Below are positions 51,934 through 61,772 of a DNA stretch of 64,000 nucleotides, one piece after another (within the stretch, counting starts at the first letter, position 1; every line of letters begins with the position of its first letter). The notes under the pieces are model-generated. The model ran no database searches. It had not been told where the DNA came from and saw nothing but the letters and a program-made list of their open reading frames with translations. Source of the stretch: Bacteroidota bacterium (GTDB lineage: Bacteria; Bacteroidota; Bacteroidia; Bacteroidales; FEN-979). The position numbers were made by a program, and so were the translations under genes. The stretch is from positions 1 through 64,000 of the forward strand of contig JAPLDF010000075.1 of NCBI GenBank assembly GCA_026391835.1, read 5' to 3'.

Positions 51934-53919
51934 ATGAAAAAGTTCGTTTACATATTGATTGTTTTAAATGTTGGTTGCTTCCCGGGGTTTAGCCAGAAAC
52001 CAACTACGCTCAATGATTTCTACAAATCCGAGTGGTCCAATTTTAAAGATTATATCAAAATTAGAAATGGAAGAGGAAACACCGATACCACTTTCAACAT
52101 TACCTTTTATTATTTAAAAGCGGATGTATCCCTTGATGCAAATGCTAAATATATCCGGGGAAACCTGCTTTGCAAATTTAAATCCAGTGTCAATAACCTG
52201 GTCAGGATTGTTTTGAGCCTGCAGGATGATCTGCATGTTGACAGTATTACCGGGAATTCTTCAACCTATTCAATATCCGGTGACAGCATTAACATCATGC
52301 TTGACAGAACTTACAGCAATGGCGAGGCTGCTGAAATTCGGATCTGGTACCAGGGAGTTCCTCAACTGGCAGGTGGTTACAAAGGTTTAAGGTACGAAAC
52401 CCATCACAACGGGGAACCGGTGATTGCCACGCTGTCAACCCCCTACCTCGCGCATTACTGGTATCCTTGCAAAGACGGGCCCGAAGACAAGGCTGATTCG
52501 GTTTACCTTGATATTACGGTTCCTGATACCGTTATAAATGGTAATAAGGCAATTGCGGTTTCTAACGGATTGCTGGAAAATGTAACAACTGTAAATAACA
52601 AAGTTACTTATTGCTGGCGGCACAGGTACCCGATAGTTACATATTATGTAATGATGGCCATCTCAAATTATTCACATTTTCAGCAATCGTTCATTGGCCC
52701 GGATGGTGAATCCTTTCCTATAGACTATTTTGTTTTCGGGGAACATGATTCAATATCAAGGTTAGGTGTTTCTGAAATGCCTGATGTTATGCAATTCTAT
52801 TCAAATCTTTTTGGGAAATATCCTTTTTGGAAAGAAAAATACGCGATGTCGGAACTGGGTTACTATGGAGCGATAGAAAATCAAACCAACACCATTACCA
52901 ACAGTATGGATATTTCATGGTTTTATGTATCAGCGCACGAGTTGTCGCATATGTGGTTTGGTGACATGATTACCTGTGCTGACTGGCATCATGCCTGGAT
53001 GAATGAAGGCTTTGCAACATATGCCGAAGCTTTATGGACAGAACATAAAAACGGGATGGCGGCGTATCATTCTTATTTAAACTCCACAGCAGCTTTTATG
53101 GGAGGCACGTTATACCTGCAAAACGACCTTGATACCTTCAATATTTTCCAGGAAATAGTATATTCCAAAGGTGCCTGGGTATTGCATATGCTGAGAGGTG
53201 TTCTGGGTGATCAGACTTTTTTCAATTGCCTTAAATCGTATGCAGGCAGCCCGGGATTTATGTATAAAAATGCTTCAACAGAAGATTTCAGGCACCTGGC
53301 AGAAAATACCAGCGGGAAGAATCTCGCTGCGTTCTTTAATCAGTGGGTATACGATGCATACTATCCAATGTATCATTTTAACTACAAACAGGATAGCTCA
53401 AGCAAGGTATTGACACTTCACATATTCCAGGCCCAGGCCAGCATCAGCAACTGGCGTGAGGTGTTCGAAATGCCACTTCAGGTTAAGATTACCGATGTTA
53501 ATGGGAATGACACAATTATAACGGTTCAGAACAACCAAAAAAACCAGGAATACCAGTTTCGGTTGACAGGGTATGTAAACCATGACTATACTTCTGTCGT
53601 TATCGATCCTGATAAATGGGTGATCCGCAAGACATATTTCAAACCAAATCTTCCGGTAGGCCTTCCGGAGGTGCCTGATGAAAGGATGGCATTTAATTTA
53701 TATCCTGACCCTGCATCAGATCAACTTAACATTGGGTTTCCGCAACCGGTCAAAAAGGCCGCTTTTAAAATATTCAATCAATTCGGTGAACTTGTAAACA
53801 GCGGATTTTTAAAATCAACAGTATCCAGTATTTCGATAAATAATTTGAGCAGGGGATTGTATTTTATTGTAGTTGATGACGGGAAAACTCAGCATTCCGA
53901 AAAGTTTATGAAACTTTAG
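51934..53919 (+). CDS. Secreted M1 family aminopeptidase with T9SS sorting domain
   Basis: 661 residues from ATG 51934, which starts a signal peptide (MKKFVYILIVLNVGCFPGFS); the frame upstream to 51868 overlaps the promoter. GAIEN (usual GAMEN) binds the substrate N-terminus; HELSH with the third ligand in NEGFATY forms the zinc site, spaced as in the family. The last 75 residues (YPDPASDQLNIGFPQ...GLYFIVVDDG) are a type A T9SS C-terminal sorting domain. Likely released or attached at the cell surface to digest peptides. Confidence 0.93.
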   Translation: MKKFVYILIVLNVGCFPGFSQKPTTLNDFYKSEWSNFKDYIKIRNGRGNTDTTFNITFYYLKADVSLDANAKYIRGNLLCKFKSSVNNLVRIVLSLQDDLHVDSITGNSSTYSISGDSINIMLDRTYSNGEAAEIRIWYQGVPQLAGGYKGLRYETHHNGEPVIATLSTPYLAHYWYPCKDGPEDKADSVYLDITVPDTVINGNKAIAVSNGLLENVTTVNNKVTYCWRHRYPIVTYYVMMAISNYSHFQQSFIGPDGESFPIDYFVFGEHDSISRLGVSEMPDVMQFYSNLFGKYPFWKEKYAMSELGYYGAIENQTNTITNSMDISWFYVSAHELSHMWFGDMITCADWHHAWMNEGFATYAEALWTEHKNGMAAYHSYLNSTAAFMGGTLYLQNDLDTFNIFQEIVYSKGAWVLHMLRGVLGDQTFFNCLKSYAGSPGFMYKNASTEDFRHLAENTSGKNLAAFFNQWVYDAYYPMYHFNYKQDSSSKVLTLHIFQAQASISNWREVFEMPLQVKITDVNGNDTIITVQNNQKNQEYQFRLTGYVNHDYTSVVIDPDKWVIRKTYFKPNLPVGLPEVPDERMAFNLYPDPASDQLNIGFPQPVKKAAFKIFNQFGELVNSGFLKSTVSSISINNLSRGLYFIVVDDGKTQHSEKFMKL

Positions 53920-54012
53920 GAGGTCATTTTGGTATGTGATACTTTGAATTGTTGACCGGACCAGGAAAGATTTCTAAAATCAAGGCTTGATGTTACCTTC
54001 GGCAAATATTAA

Positions 54013-54020
54013 TAAATTTG
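54013..54020 (+). promoter_or_regulatory. Promoter -7 element TAAATTTG for the methyltransferase gene
   Basis: TAAATTTGCC lies 17 nt before the ATG at 54037; a TTG at 53987-53989 is 23 nt upstream. Confidence 0.45.
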
Positions 54021-54036
54021 CCCTATAATTTTTTTA

Positions 54037-54774
54037 ATGAACCTTTCCATTTTTCAGATAGTCAATTACCTGTTAATCCTCATCCTCCTTGTACTATTTA
54101 TAAGGTATTTGTGGATTCAGTATGTGGTTCGTGATGATGAGCCTGTTCAATGGCAGTATGCAGTAAAGAACAAGCTCATTCCATCCCCGCTTAAAAGGAT
54201 TAAGCGCGGATACCCGGATAAAGTTCGGTTTTTCAACTGGTGGTTCCAGGTGGAAAGACTGAAAAACGAGCATGTTCCCGGTGTGTTTGTCGAGCTGGGT
54301 GTATACAAAGGTGACAGCGCCAGGGTTATTCATCACCTTGATCAGGACCGTCATTTCCACCTGTTCGATACCTTTTCGGGTTTTACAGCCGGAGACCTGC
54401 GTGTTGAAACCGGAGAGGCGGCAACCTATACACCTGATCATTTTGCCGACACCAGTATCCCGTCGGTTCTGAAGAGAATCGGGGGCAATCACAATATAAT
54501 CATCCACCAGGGGTATTTCCCGGAAAGTGCGCACGATTTCCGTGAGCAGGTATCACTGGTAAATATGGATGCAGATCTTTACAATCCGACAAGGGCCGGA
54601 CTTGAGTTCTTCTATCCTTTGCTAGCTCCCGGGGGAGTCATGATGGTACACGATTACAATTACAGGTGGCCGGGGATTATCAAGGCTGTGGATGATTTCG
54701 TGAAGACAATCCCGGAGAACCCGGTCCTCCTGCCGGATGTGAACGGAACTATGATGATTATCAGGAACAAATAA
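54037..54774 (+). CDS. TylF/MycF-type methyltransferase with N-terminal membrane anchor
   Basis: 245 residues. A single N-terminal helix (IVNYLLILILLVLFIRYLW) precedes the SAM-dependent domain with VPGVFVELGVYKGDSARVI (SAM site), HLFDTFSGF and VNMDADLYNPTRAGLEFFYPLL, where acidic residues would bind metal as in TylF/MycF sugar O-methyltransferases. GGVMMVHDYNY follows. The likely substrate is a sugar of a surface glycan. It stands alone before the ribosomal cluster. Confidence 0.82.
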   Translation: MNLSIFQIVNYLLILILLVLFIRYLWIQYVVRDDEPVQWQYAVKNKLIPSPLKRIKRGYPDKVRFFNWWFQVERLKNEHVPGVFVELGVYKGDSARVIHHLDQDRHFHLFDTFSGFTAGDLRVETGEAATYTPDHFADTSIPSVLKRIGGNHNIIIHQGYFPESAHDFREQVSLVNMDADLYNPTRAGLEFFYPLLAPGGVMMVHDYNYRWPGIIKAVDDFVKTIPENPVLLPDVNGTMMIIRNK

Positions 54775-54800
54775 TTTTTTAACTTTTTTTCACAATTTCC

Positions 54801-54830
54801 TTGTTCGGTCCAAAATAAGTTGTACTTTTG
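54801..54830 (+). promoter_or_regulatory. Distal rpsL promoter (TTG-N19-TACTTTTG)
   Basis: TTG at 54801-54803 and TACTTTTG at 54823-54830 with 19-nt spacing give a near-consensus Bacteroidota promoter. It starts about 315 nt before the rpsL ATG. Confidence 0.75.
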
Positions 54831-54870
54831 CACCCTCGAAAACCATATTATGTTTTCGATTGAATTACAA

Positions 54871-55043
54871 GCCGGAAACGGCAAGGAAACCTGATAAAGT
54901 GAAACAACTATAGGTTTCAATCGCAGTCTAACCGATGACTGCGGTAGAAAGTTTCGCGAATTTCAATCCTTCCTTATTATTTCCAGCCCACTAATTCAGG
55001 GATTATTCCCGCTGTTTGGAACGGTTTCAAACCTGTCCGGACA
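54871..55043 (+). ncRNA. Candidate structured leader RNA or small RNA
   Basis: In order: GCCG-GAAA-CGGC (54871-54882, a GNRA-type tetraloop hairpin); GAAACCT (54886-54892) pairing with AGGTTTC (54912-54918), with a second GAAAC at 54901-54905 that could compete; CGCAGTC (54922-54928) with GACTGCG (54937-54943), 8-nt loop; GTTTG (55014-55018) with CAAAC (55028-55032), or GGTTT-AAACC (55023-55033); and the palindrome TGTCCGGACA (55034-55043). Competing GAAAC and GTTTC copies could allow alternative folds. It may be an autogenous ribosomal leader. I do not recognise a named family. Confidence 0.4.
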
Positions 55044-55066
55044 AATAAAGTTTTTATCGTAAAATG

Positions 55067-55096
55067 TTGGTAGTGTAAAATTAATTTGTACTTTTG
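55067..55096 (+). promoter_or_regulatory. Proximal rpsL promoter (TTG-N19-TACTTTTG)
   Basis: TTG at 55067-55069 and TACTTTTG at 55089-55096, again 19 nt apart and followed by CAC as in the distal promoter. The ATG follows after 49 nt. Confidence 0.75.
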
Positions 55097-55145
55097 CACT
55101 CCCGTTTTGGGGAAATTGACACTAAAGTTTTATAAAACCATTGAT

Positions 55146-55519
55146 ATGCCTACGATTTCGCAACTGGTTCGTAAAGGAAGAAAAAAATTAGTAGATAAAA
55201 GTAAGTCTCCTGCTTTGGATTCCTGTCCGCAGCGCCGTGGCGTTTGCGTTCGTGTTTATACCACGACGCCCCAAATTCGGCCATGCGCAAGGTAGCCAGG
55301 GTTCGGCTCACCAACGGTAAGGAAGTAAATGCCTATATCCCCGGTGAAGGTCACAACCTGCAGGAACATTCAATTGTAATGATCCGCGGCGGTCGTGTGA
55401 AAGACCTTCCAGGAGTTCGTTACCATATTATCCGTGGTGCCCTTGATACTTCCGGTGTGGAAGGTCGCAAGCAACGCAGAAGTAAATATGGTGCCAAGCG
55501 TCCAAAGGAAAAGAAATAA
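55146..55519 (+). pseudogene. rpsL: Ribosomal protein S12 gene, interrupted by a 7-nt deletion frameshift
   Basis: The first 42 codons ([14 protein letters not shown]... to VRVYTTTP, 55146-55271) are normal S12 and then run out of frame to a stop soon after. The correct sequence resumes at 55274 in another frame ([18 protein letters not shown]...), ending AKRPKEKK at 55519. The universal PKKPN segment should read nine bases between P42 and the Asn codon; only CA is present, so seven bases are missing (CCC-AAA-AAG-CCA-AAT would become CCCCAAAT by losing AAAAAGC). Restored length would be 126 residues, which is normal. S12 is essential for decoding, so this is either an assembly error or a dead copy; no second copy is in the window. 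Confidence 0.9.
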
Positions 55520-55525
55520 TTGAGA

Positions 55526-55585
55526 TTGGCGGGTTTAACCCACACGGATAAAAAAGATTGAAAGAAGCGGGGTAAAACCCGCCAA
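55526..55585. repeat. 11-bp inverted repeat between rpsL and rpsG
   Basis: TTGGCGGGTTT (55526-55536) is exactly inverted at 55575-55585 (AAACCCGCCAA), with a 38-nt spacer. The pair would form a hairpin in the polycistronic mRNA just before rpsG. Confidence 0.75.
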
Positions 55586-55600
55586 GACAAAACAAATACC

Positions 55601-56068
55601 ATGAGAAAGTCAAAACCGAAAAAAAGACCCATTCTTCCCGATCCAAGGTTTAGTGATACCCTGGTCACAAAATTTGTGAACAATGTCATGATGGCAGGAA
55701 AGAAAAATATTGCCTACGAAGTCTTTTATGAAGCCATCGACACGGTCTCAGAAAAGACTAAGGAAGATGGCCTTGAGGTATTCAAAAAGGCACTTGCCAA
55801 TGTCACTCCTTCCGTTGAGGTCAGGAGTCGTCGTATCGGGGGTGCTACTTTCCAGATCCCCTCAGAAATCCGTCCGGGCAGGAAAAGTTCCATTGGCATG
55901 AAATCGCTTGTGAACTATGCCCGCAGGCGTCATGAAAAAAGTTTTGGTCAGAAACTGGCGGCTGAAATTATGGCTGCTTACAAAGAAGAAGGAGCCGCTT
56001 ACAAACGTAAAGAAGATACACACAGGATGGCTGAAGCCAACAAGGCGTTCTCCCACTTCCGTTTCTAA
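55601..56068 (+). CDS. rpsG: Ribosomal protein S7
   Basis: 155 residues. Primary 16S rRNA-binding protein that nucleates the 30S head. [35 protein letters not shown] and [16 protein letters not shown] are conserved. The C-terminal [27 protein letters not shown] fits the family. Intact. Confidence 0.97.
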   Translation: MRKSKPKKRPILPDPRFSDTLVTKFVNNVMMAGKKNIAYEVFYEAIDTVSEKTKEDGLEVFKKALANVTPSVEVRSRRIGGATFQIPSEIRPGRKSSIGMKSLVNYARRRHEKSFGQKLAAEIMAAYKEEGAAYKRKEDTHRMAEANKAFSHFRF

Positions 56069-56082
56069 CAATAAAAATGTAA

Positions 56083-56102
56083 GGACATGGCATGCCATGT
56101 CC
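56083..56102. repeat. 20-bp perfect palindrome between rpsG and fusA
   Basis: GGACATGGCA followed by its exact reverse complement, no loop, 18 nt before the fusA ATG. In DNA it is a perfect palindrome; in RNA it would form a short hairpin. It may be a REP-like element. Confidence 0.85.
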
Positions 56103-56120
56103 CAACGATCAAAAGACAAA

Positions 56121-58226
56121 ATGACCGGTAAATTAGAAAATACAAGAAACATTGGCATAATGGCGCACATCGACGCGGGTAAAACCACGACGACGGAGCG
56201 TATCTTGTATTATACCGGCAGCAACTATAAATTGGGAGAGGTTCATGATGGTACTGCCACCATGGACTGGATGGTTCAGGAACAGGAGCGCGGAATTACG
56301 ATAACCTCTGCTGCAACAACTGTTTACTGGGATTACAGGAATGAAAATTACCGGATTAATCTCATTGATACGCCAGGACATGTTGACTTCACAGTAGAAG
56401 TTGAGCGTTCACTTCGCGTACTCGATGGAGCTGTTGCTATTTTCTGTGCAGTTGGTGGTGTAGAGCCCCAGAGCGAAACAGTATGGAGACAGGCTAATAA
56501 ATACAATGTACCGCGCATCAGTTACATCAACAAGATGGACCGTACCGGTGCTGATTTTATGCATGTTGTTGATCAAATCAGTGACAAACTTGGTGCAATT
56601 CCTGTTGTTATCCAGTTGCCAATTGGTGCTGAAGAGGATTTTGCCGGTGTTGTCGATCTGATTACAAATAAAGCTTACGGTTGGGATGAAGCATCTCTCG
56701 GTCGGGAATATTTTGAGATTCCTCTTCCCGGTGAGATGAAAGACATGGTGCACGAGGCGAGACTGAAACTCATTGAAGGCGTTGCCGAAGAGAGTGATGA
56801 ACTGCTGCACAAATTCATGCAGGATCCCAATTCAATTACTGAAGATGAGATCATTGCAGAGATACGCAAAGCTACCATCGCAGGAAAGATCACCCCGGTA
56901 ATTTGCGGAGCCTCCTTTAAAAACAAAGGTGTGCAACTGCTGATCGATGCAGTTATTAAATTCCTGCCTTCTCCGTATGATATGCCTGCCGTGTTGGGTA
57001 TGAATCCGTTTACCGAAAAGGAAGAGGTTCGCCATCCTGATCCCAACGAACCGTTTACTGCCTACGCTTTTAAAATTGCAACTGACCCATTTGTTGGCAG
57101 AATTGCTTTTTTCCGTGTTTATTCCGGAAAACTTGAAGCAGGTGAAGTGGTACTGAATACCCGTACAGATAAGAAAGAACGTTTACTCCGCATCATGCAA
57201 ATGCATGCCAACAAGCAAAATCCTCTCAAGCATATCGAGGCCGGGGAAATTGCAGCTGCAGTTGGTTTTAAGGATATCCGCACCGGTGACACATTGTGTG
57301 ACCTTAAACATCCTCTTGTCCTGGAGACGATGGTTTTTCCTGAGCCAGTGATCAATATGGCGGTTGAACCAAAGACACAGGACGATCTTGAAAAACTTGC
57401 TGTTGCCTTACATAAGCTTGCAGAAGAAGATCCTACGTTCCAGGTGAGGGTTGATGATGAAACCGGTCAGACGCTGATCAGTGGAATGGGTGAATTGCAC
57501 CTGGATATCATTGCCGACCGCATGCGTCGCGAATTCAATATTGAAGTGAACCGTGGGAATCCGCAAGTTGCTTATAAAGAGGCTATTATCAACACGGTGA
57601 TGCACCATGAAGTTTACAAGAAACAGACTGGTGGCAAAGGCCGTTTTGCAGATCTTGTGATCGAAGTAGGACCTGCAGATGCTGGTTTCAAAGGATTGCA
57701 GTTTATCAATGAGATCAAAGGCGGCAATATTCCACGCGAATTTATTCCATCCATCGAAAAGGGTTTGAAAGCGGCGATGACCAATGGTCCGATCGTTGGA
57801 TTCCCTATGGAAAGCGTCAAAGTACGTTTGATCGATGGTTCTTATCATAGTGTCGATTCTGACGCACTTTCATTCCAGGTTGCTGCAGGTTTTGCTTTCA
57901 AGGAAGCGAGTAAGAAAGCCAAGGTGGTGATCATGGAACCAATTATGAAATTTGAAATTATTACACCCAGCGAATATATGGGTGAAGTAACCGGTGATAT
58001 TACAAAACGCCGCGGTCAGGTTGAAGAGGTGGAATCCCGCATCGGAAACCAGGTAATCCGTGGCAGGGTGCCATTGGCAGAAATGTTCGGTTATGTGACA
58101 ACTTTGCGCAGTCTTTCTTCCGGCAGAGCTACGGAAATGCTGGAATTTTATAAATATGATATTACGCCGAAAGAGATACAGGACGAAGTATTATATAAAA
58201 TCCGGGGATATGTTCCCGCATATTAA
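56121..58226 (+). CDS. fusA: Elongation factor G
   Basis: 701 residues from ATG 56121 ([22 protein letters not shown]). The frame is open 68 codons further upstream, but that part overlaps rpsG in another frame and is not EF-G. G1 [11 protein letters not shown]2 [12 protein letters not shown]3 DTPGHVDF and G4 NKMDR are present, then domains II-V. Drives ribosomal translocation. Confidence 0.97.
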   Translation: MTGKLENTRNIGIMAHIDAGKTTTTERILYYTGSNYKLGEVHDGTATMDWMVQEQERGITITSAATTVYWDYRNENYRINLIDTPGHVDFTVEVERSLRVLDGAVAIFCAVGGVEPQSETVWRQANKYNVPRISYINKMDRTGADFMHVVDQISDKLGAIPVVIQLPIGAEEDFAGVVDLITNKAYGWDEASLGREYFEIPLPGEMKDMVHEARLKLIEGVAEESDELLHKFMQDPNSITEDEIIAEIRKATIAGKITPVICGASFKNKGVQLLIDAVIKFLPSPYDMPAVLGMNPFTEKEEVRHPDPNEPFTAYAFKIATDPFVGRIAFFRVYSGKLEAGEVVLNTRTDKKERLLRIMQMHANKQNPLKHIEAGEIAAAVGFKDIRTGDTLCDLKHPLVLETMVFPEPVINMAVEPKTQDDLEKLAVALHKLAEEDPTFQVRVDDETGQTLISGMGELHLDIIADRMRREFNIEVNRGNPQVAYKEAIINTVMHHEVYKKQTGGKGRFADLVIEVGPADAGFKGLQFINEIKGGNIPREFIPSIEKGLKAAMTNGPIVGFPMESVKVRLIDGSYHSVDSDALSFQVAAGFAFKEASKKAKVVIMEPIMKFEIITPSEYMGEVTGDITKRRGQVEEVESRIGNQVIRGRVPLAEMFGYVTTLRSLSSGRATEMLEFYKYDITPKEIQDEVLYKIRGYVPAY

Positions 58227-58234
58227 ATTTATAT

Positions 58235-58540
58235 ATGAGCCAGAGAATTAGAATTAAACTGAAGTCTTACGATTACAACCTGGTTGACAAGTCAGCCGAA
58301 AAGATCGTAAAAACCGTAAAGGCTACGGGTGCTGTTGTCAGCGGACCGATTCCTTTGCCAACGGACAAAAAGATCTTCACTGTGCTGCGTTCAACCTTCG
58401 TGAACAAAAAGTCACGGGAACAGTTTCAACTATGCACTTACAAACGGTTGCTCGACATCTACAGCACGACCTCGAAGACAATCGATGCACTGATGAAACT
58501 TGAACTTCCAAGTGGTGTGGAAGTTGAAATTAAGGTTTGA
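58235..58540 (+). CDS. rpsJ: Ribosomal protein S10
   Basis: 101 residues; first gene of the S10 group, 8 nt after fus[32 protein letters not shown] and the C-terminal [11 protein letters not shown] are conserved. Part of the 30S head; length normal. Confidence 0.97.
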   Translation: MSQRIRIKLKSYDYNLVDKSAEKIVKTVKATGAVVSGPIPLPTDKKIFTVLRSTFVNKKSREQFQLCTYKRLLDIYSTTSKTIDALMKLELPSGVEVEIKV

Positions 58541-58584
58541 GTGTAATTAGACAAGTAAAGTTAAAAACGTAAGAAACGTAAGAA

Positions 58585-59214
58585 ATGTCTGGATTAATAG
58601 GTAAAAAAATCGGAATGACCAGTATCTACGATGCAAACGGGAGAAATATCCCCTGCACCGTGATCGAGGCTGGCCCTTGTGTCGTGACACAAGTCCGGTT
58701 AAAGGAAAAAGACGGATACGAAGCCATCCAGCTTGCTTTCGATGAAAAGAAAGAGAAGCATACGACCAAAGCTGAAATGGGACACTTTGCCAAAGCCGGG
58801 ATCACTCCCAAAAAGGTGTTGGCCGAATTCACCCGTTTTGAAGTGGATCACCAGAAACAGTTTGGTGATATCGTTCAGGTTGACATTTTCGTTGAAGGTG
58901 AATTAATCGATGTGGTTGGGATATCCAAGGGTAAAGGTTTCCAGGGAGTTGTAAAACGTCACCATTTTGCAGGTGTCGGTGAAGCAACCCACGGACAACA
59001 TAACCGGTTGAGAGCTCCTGGTTCGGTTGGCGCATCATCATGGCCTTCAAGGGTTATGAAGGGTCTCCGCATGGCCGGCCGCATGGGTGGCGACCGCGTG
59101 AAGGTTGTAAACCTCCAGGTGTTAAAGATTATTCTCGAGAAAAACCTGATATTGGTAAAAGGCGCAGTTCCGGGACACAATGGTTCATATGTAAAGATTG
59201 AGCGATGGAAGTAG
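58585..59214 (+). CDS. rplC: Ribosomal protein L3
   Basis: 209 residues. Starts [33 protein letters not shown] and the [15 protein letters not shown] loop reach toward the peptidyl transferase centre. Its last 10 nt overlap rplD. Confidence 0.97.
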   Translation: MSGLIGKKIGMTSIYDANGRNIPCTVIEAGPCVVTQVRLKEKDGYEAIQLAFDEKKEKHTTKAEMGHFAKAGITPKKVLAEFTRFEVDHQKQFGDIVQVDIFVEGELIDVVGISKGKGFQGVVKRHHFAGVGEATHGQHNRLRAPGSVGASSWPSRVMKGLRMAGRMGGDRVKVVNLQVLKIILEKNLILVKGAVPGHNGSYVKIERWK

Positions 59215-59834
59215 TAGTATATAATATAAAAGGAACAGAGACAGCCAACAAGGTTGTTCTGGACGATTCGATCTTCGGGATTGAACCCAATGACCATGCT
59301 ATTTATTTGGATGTGAAGCAATACATGGCAAATCAGCGTCAGGGGACACACGATACACTGGAAAAGTCAACAATTTCAGGAAGTACCCGCAAACTTCATA
59401 AGCAAAAAGGTACCGGAGGTTCCCGTAAAGGGAGTATCAAAAGCCCGCTGTTCAGAGGTGGAGCCCGCGTTTTCGGACCTCATCCCCGCGATTACAGTTT
59501 TAAACTTAACAAAAAACTGAAACGGTTGGCACGTAAGTCTGCCTTGAGTTATAAGTTGAAAGACAATCACCTGACCATCCTGGAAGATTTTACGTTTGAC
59601 ACCCCCAAAACGAAGAATTTCACCGAACTGCTGAAGAACCTTCAGCTGACCGGAAAAAAGACTTTGCTTGTGATCGCTAAGTTTGAAGAAAACGTGTTGT
59701 TGTCTTCAAGAAATCTGAAACGGGTGAAAGTTGTAAACGCTGCAGATCTGAACACATATGAAATACTTGATGCGACGCAGCTGCTTATCACTGCCGGTTC
59801 CATCAAGGAAATTGAAAAAATACATCAGAATTAA
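59205..59834 (+). CDS. rplD: Ribosomal protein L4
   Basis: 209 residues. [32 protein letters not shown] and [15 protein letters not shown] form the extended loop lining the exit tunnel. In E. coli L4 also represses its own operon; no such leader is visible here. ATG overlaps rplC. Confidence 0.97.
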   Translation: MEVVVYNIKGTETANKVVLDDSIFGIEPNDHAIYLDVKQYMANQRQGTHDTLEKSTISGSTRKLHKQKGTGGSRKGSIKSPLFRGGARVFGPHPRDYSFKLNKKLKRLARKSALSYKLKDNHLTILEDFTFDTPKTKNFTELLKNLQLTGKKTLLVIAKFEENVLLSSRNLKRVKVVNAADLNTYEILDATQLLITAGSIKEIEKIHQN

Positions 59835-59855
59835 ACCGATTAATTCGATATACCA

Positions 59856-60146
59856 ATGACAGTTATTATTAAACCGATCATAACCGAGAAGATGACGCAG
59901 TTGGGCGAGAAGCTCAACCGTTATGGGTTCATGGTTGACCGGAAGGCAAACAAGCTTCAGATCACGAAGGCCATTAAAGACCTCTATGGAGTGGATGTTA
60001 CTTCTGTCAACACGATGGTGTTCTCCGGTAAAAACAAGTCGCGCTTTACGAAGAGCGGTGTAATCTCAGGAAGAACCAGTACATATAAGAAAGCCATTAT
60101 TACCTTGGCTAAAGGCGAAACAATTGATTTTTACAGCAATATTTAA
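59856..60146 (+). CDS. rplW: Ribosomal protein L23
   Basis: 96 residues. Binds 23S rRNA at the tunnel exit and helps dock SRP and trigger factor. IIKPIITEKMTQL and FMVDRKANKLQITKAIKDLYGVDV are conserved. 4 nt before rplB. Confidence 0.96.
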   Translation: MTVIIKPIITEKMTQLGEKLNRYGFMVDRKANKLQITKAIKDLYGVDVTSVNTMVFSGKNKSRFTKSGVISGRTSTYKKAIITLAKGETIDFYSNI

Positions 60147-60150
60147 ATAA

Positions 60151-60975
60151 ATGGCGCTTAAGAAATATAAACCGACAACACCCGGTCAGCGGTTTAAAGT
60201 AATCAGTACTTATGATGAAATAACTGCGGACGTTCCCGAGAAGAGCCTGTTGGCTCCGTCGAAAAGATCCGGTGGCAGAAACAACGAAGGGAGAATGACC
60301 ATGCGTTACCTTGGTGGTGGTCATAAACAGATGTACAGAATAATTGACTTCAAGCGGGACAAGGAGAATATTCCTGCTGTAGTAAAAACCATCGAGTATG
60401 ATCCGAACAGGACATCACGCATTGCCCTGGTGGTATATGCAGATGGGGAAAAAAGATACATCGTAGCCCCTCATGGATTAAAAGTAGGTCAGACAATTCT
60501 GGCAGGAAAAGGTGTAGCTCCGGAAATCGGAAATACATTATACCTCAGCGAAGTGCCTTTTGGAACTGTAATTCATAATGTTGAGTTACGTCCGGGTCAG
60601 GGTGCAAAAATGGTTCGCAGTGCCGGCGCACATGCTCAGCTGATGTCGCGTGATGGTAAGTTTGCCATTCTGAAGATGCCCTCTGGTGAAACCCGCATGA
60701 TCCTTCAGACTTGTAAGGCTACAATTGGTATGGTGTCGAACATTGACCACAGCCTTGAGTCGTATGGTAAGGCAGGTCGTACCCGCTGGCTGGGACGCCG
60801 TCCAAGAAACCGTGGTGTTACCATGAACCCTGTTGACCATCCGATGGGCGGGGGAGAAGGTAAGGCTTCCGGTGGACAGCCACGCTCACGCAAGGGTGTT
60901 CCTTCAAAGGGTTATAAGACACGTGCCCGTAAAAATCAGTCGAATAAGTACATCATTGAACGCAGGAAGAAGTAA
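60151..60975 (+). CDS. rplB: Ribosomal protein L2
   Basis: 274 residues. [15 protein letters not shown] start; [23 protein letters not shown]-terminal [17 protein letters not shown] with the histidine near the peptidyl transferase centre. Length and ends are normal. Confidence 0.97.
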   Translation: MALKKYKPTTPGQRFKVISTYDEITADVPEKSLLAPSKRSGGRNNEGRMTMRYLGGGHKQMYRIIDFKRDKENIPAVVKTIEYDPNRTSRIALVVYADGEKRYIVAPHGLKVGQTILAGKGVAPEIGNTLYLSEVPFGTVIHNVELRPGQGAKMVRSAGAHAQLMSRDGKFAILKMPSGETRMILQTCKATIGMVSNIDHSLESYGKAGRTRWLGRRPRNRGVTMNPVDHPMGGGEGKASGGQPRSRKGVPSKGYKTRARKNQSNKYIIERRKK

Positions 60976-60993
60976 TCGATAATACATCAGACT

Positions 60994-61272
60994 ATGAGCC
61001 GATCGCTTAAAAAAGGTCCGTATATCCACTATAAGCTGGAAAAGAAAGTAACGGAACTTCTGGAATCCAAGAAAAAGACCGTCATTAAAACCTGGTCGCG
61101 TGGATCCATGATCTCTCCCGATTTTGTTGGGCAGACCATTGCCGTGCACAATGGCAATAAATTTATCCCGGTCTATGTTACCGAGAATATGGTTGGCCAT
61201 AAGTTGGGCGAATTTGCACCCACCCGGATTTTCCGCGGTCATGCAGGTAATAAAGATAAAGGAAAGAAATAA
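60994..61272 (+). CDS. rpsS: Ribosomal protein S19
   Basis: 92 residues. [41 protein letters not shown] and [11 protein letters not shown] are invariant family segments. Forms a head complex with S13. Confidence 0.97.
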   Translation: MSRSLKKGPYIHYKLEKKVTELLESKKKTVIKTWSRGSMISPDFVGQTIAVHNGNKFIPVYVTENMVGHKLGEFAPTRIFRGHAGNKDKGKK

Positions 61273-61292
61273 CCTCTTAATTAAGATAGATT

Positions 61293-61736
61293 ATGGGAGT
61301 TAGAACCCGCACCAGAGCCGAGAATCGTAAAGAGGCTAAAAAGAATGTGGCTTTTGCCAAACTGAATAATTGCCCGACGTCACCGCGTAAAATGCGTTTG
61401 ATTGCTGACCTGATCAGGGGAAAAAGGGTAGAGCTTGCTTTGCACATCCTGAAGAACAATGCAAAACAACCTTCAGAGCGTTTACGCAAATTGTTATTGT
61501 CGGCGATTGCAAACTGGCAGACAAAAAATGAAGGCCTGCGTATTGAGGACAGTGACCTGATCGTTAAGGAAGTTTTTGTTGACAGTGGCAGGCAGCTCAA
61601 GCGGTTGTTGACCGCCCCCCAGGGACGGGCCCACAGGATCAGGAAACGTTCAAACCACGTGACTATTCTTCTTGACAGCCGGAATAAACCGGAAGTTGAG
61701 GTCGAGGAAACTGAAGAAGTTGAAAATAAGAAGTAA
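61293..61736 (+). CDS. rplV: Ribosomal protein L22 with acidic C-terminal tail
   Basis: 147 residues, longer than the 110-residue core. NCPTSPRKMRLIADLIRGKRV and the tunnel hairpin GRQLKRLLTAPQGRAHRIRKRSNH are conserved. The extra C-terminus ends EVEVEETEEVENKK, a strongly acidic tail. Confidence 0.95.
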   Translation: MGVRTRTRAENRKEAKKNVAFAKLNNCPTSPRKMRLIADLIRGKRVELALHILKNNAKQPSERLRKLLLSAIANWQTKNEGLRIEDSDLIVKEVFVDSGRQLKRLLTAPQGRAHRIRKRSNHVTILLDSRNKPEVEVEETEEVENKK

Positions 61737-61772
61737 TAAAAGTTAATAAGCAATAATTAAAAGTAAGTTTTA

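Larger units (their letters stand above)
54775..55145 (+). other. 371-nt gene-free region upstream of rpsL, with two promoters and a structured leader
   Basis: No protein gene is evident. The region holds two separate promoters (-7 elements at 54823-54830 and 55089-55096) and, between them, a chain of potential hairpins listed as a separate feature. Transcripts from the first promoter would carry the structured part; those from the second would not. Confidence 0.75.

Noticed and set aside
54911-54970. TTTCAATC occurring twice upstream of rpsL, reminiscent of CRISPR repeat ends
   Set aside because: Only an 8-nt match, two copies, no conserved full-length repeat, no further spacing pattern and no cas genes.
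55244-55519. A separate small gene starting at 55244
   Set aside because: Its protein is the C-terminal two thirds of S12 in a shifted frame; it is better explained as the second half of a broken rpsL.
55917-56120. N-terminal extension of EF-G starting inside rpsG
   Set aside because: The extra 68 residues have no similarity to EF-G and overlap rpsG in another frame; ATG 56121 gives the normal N-terminus.
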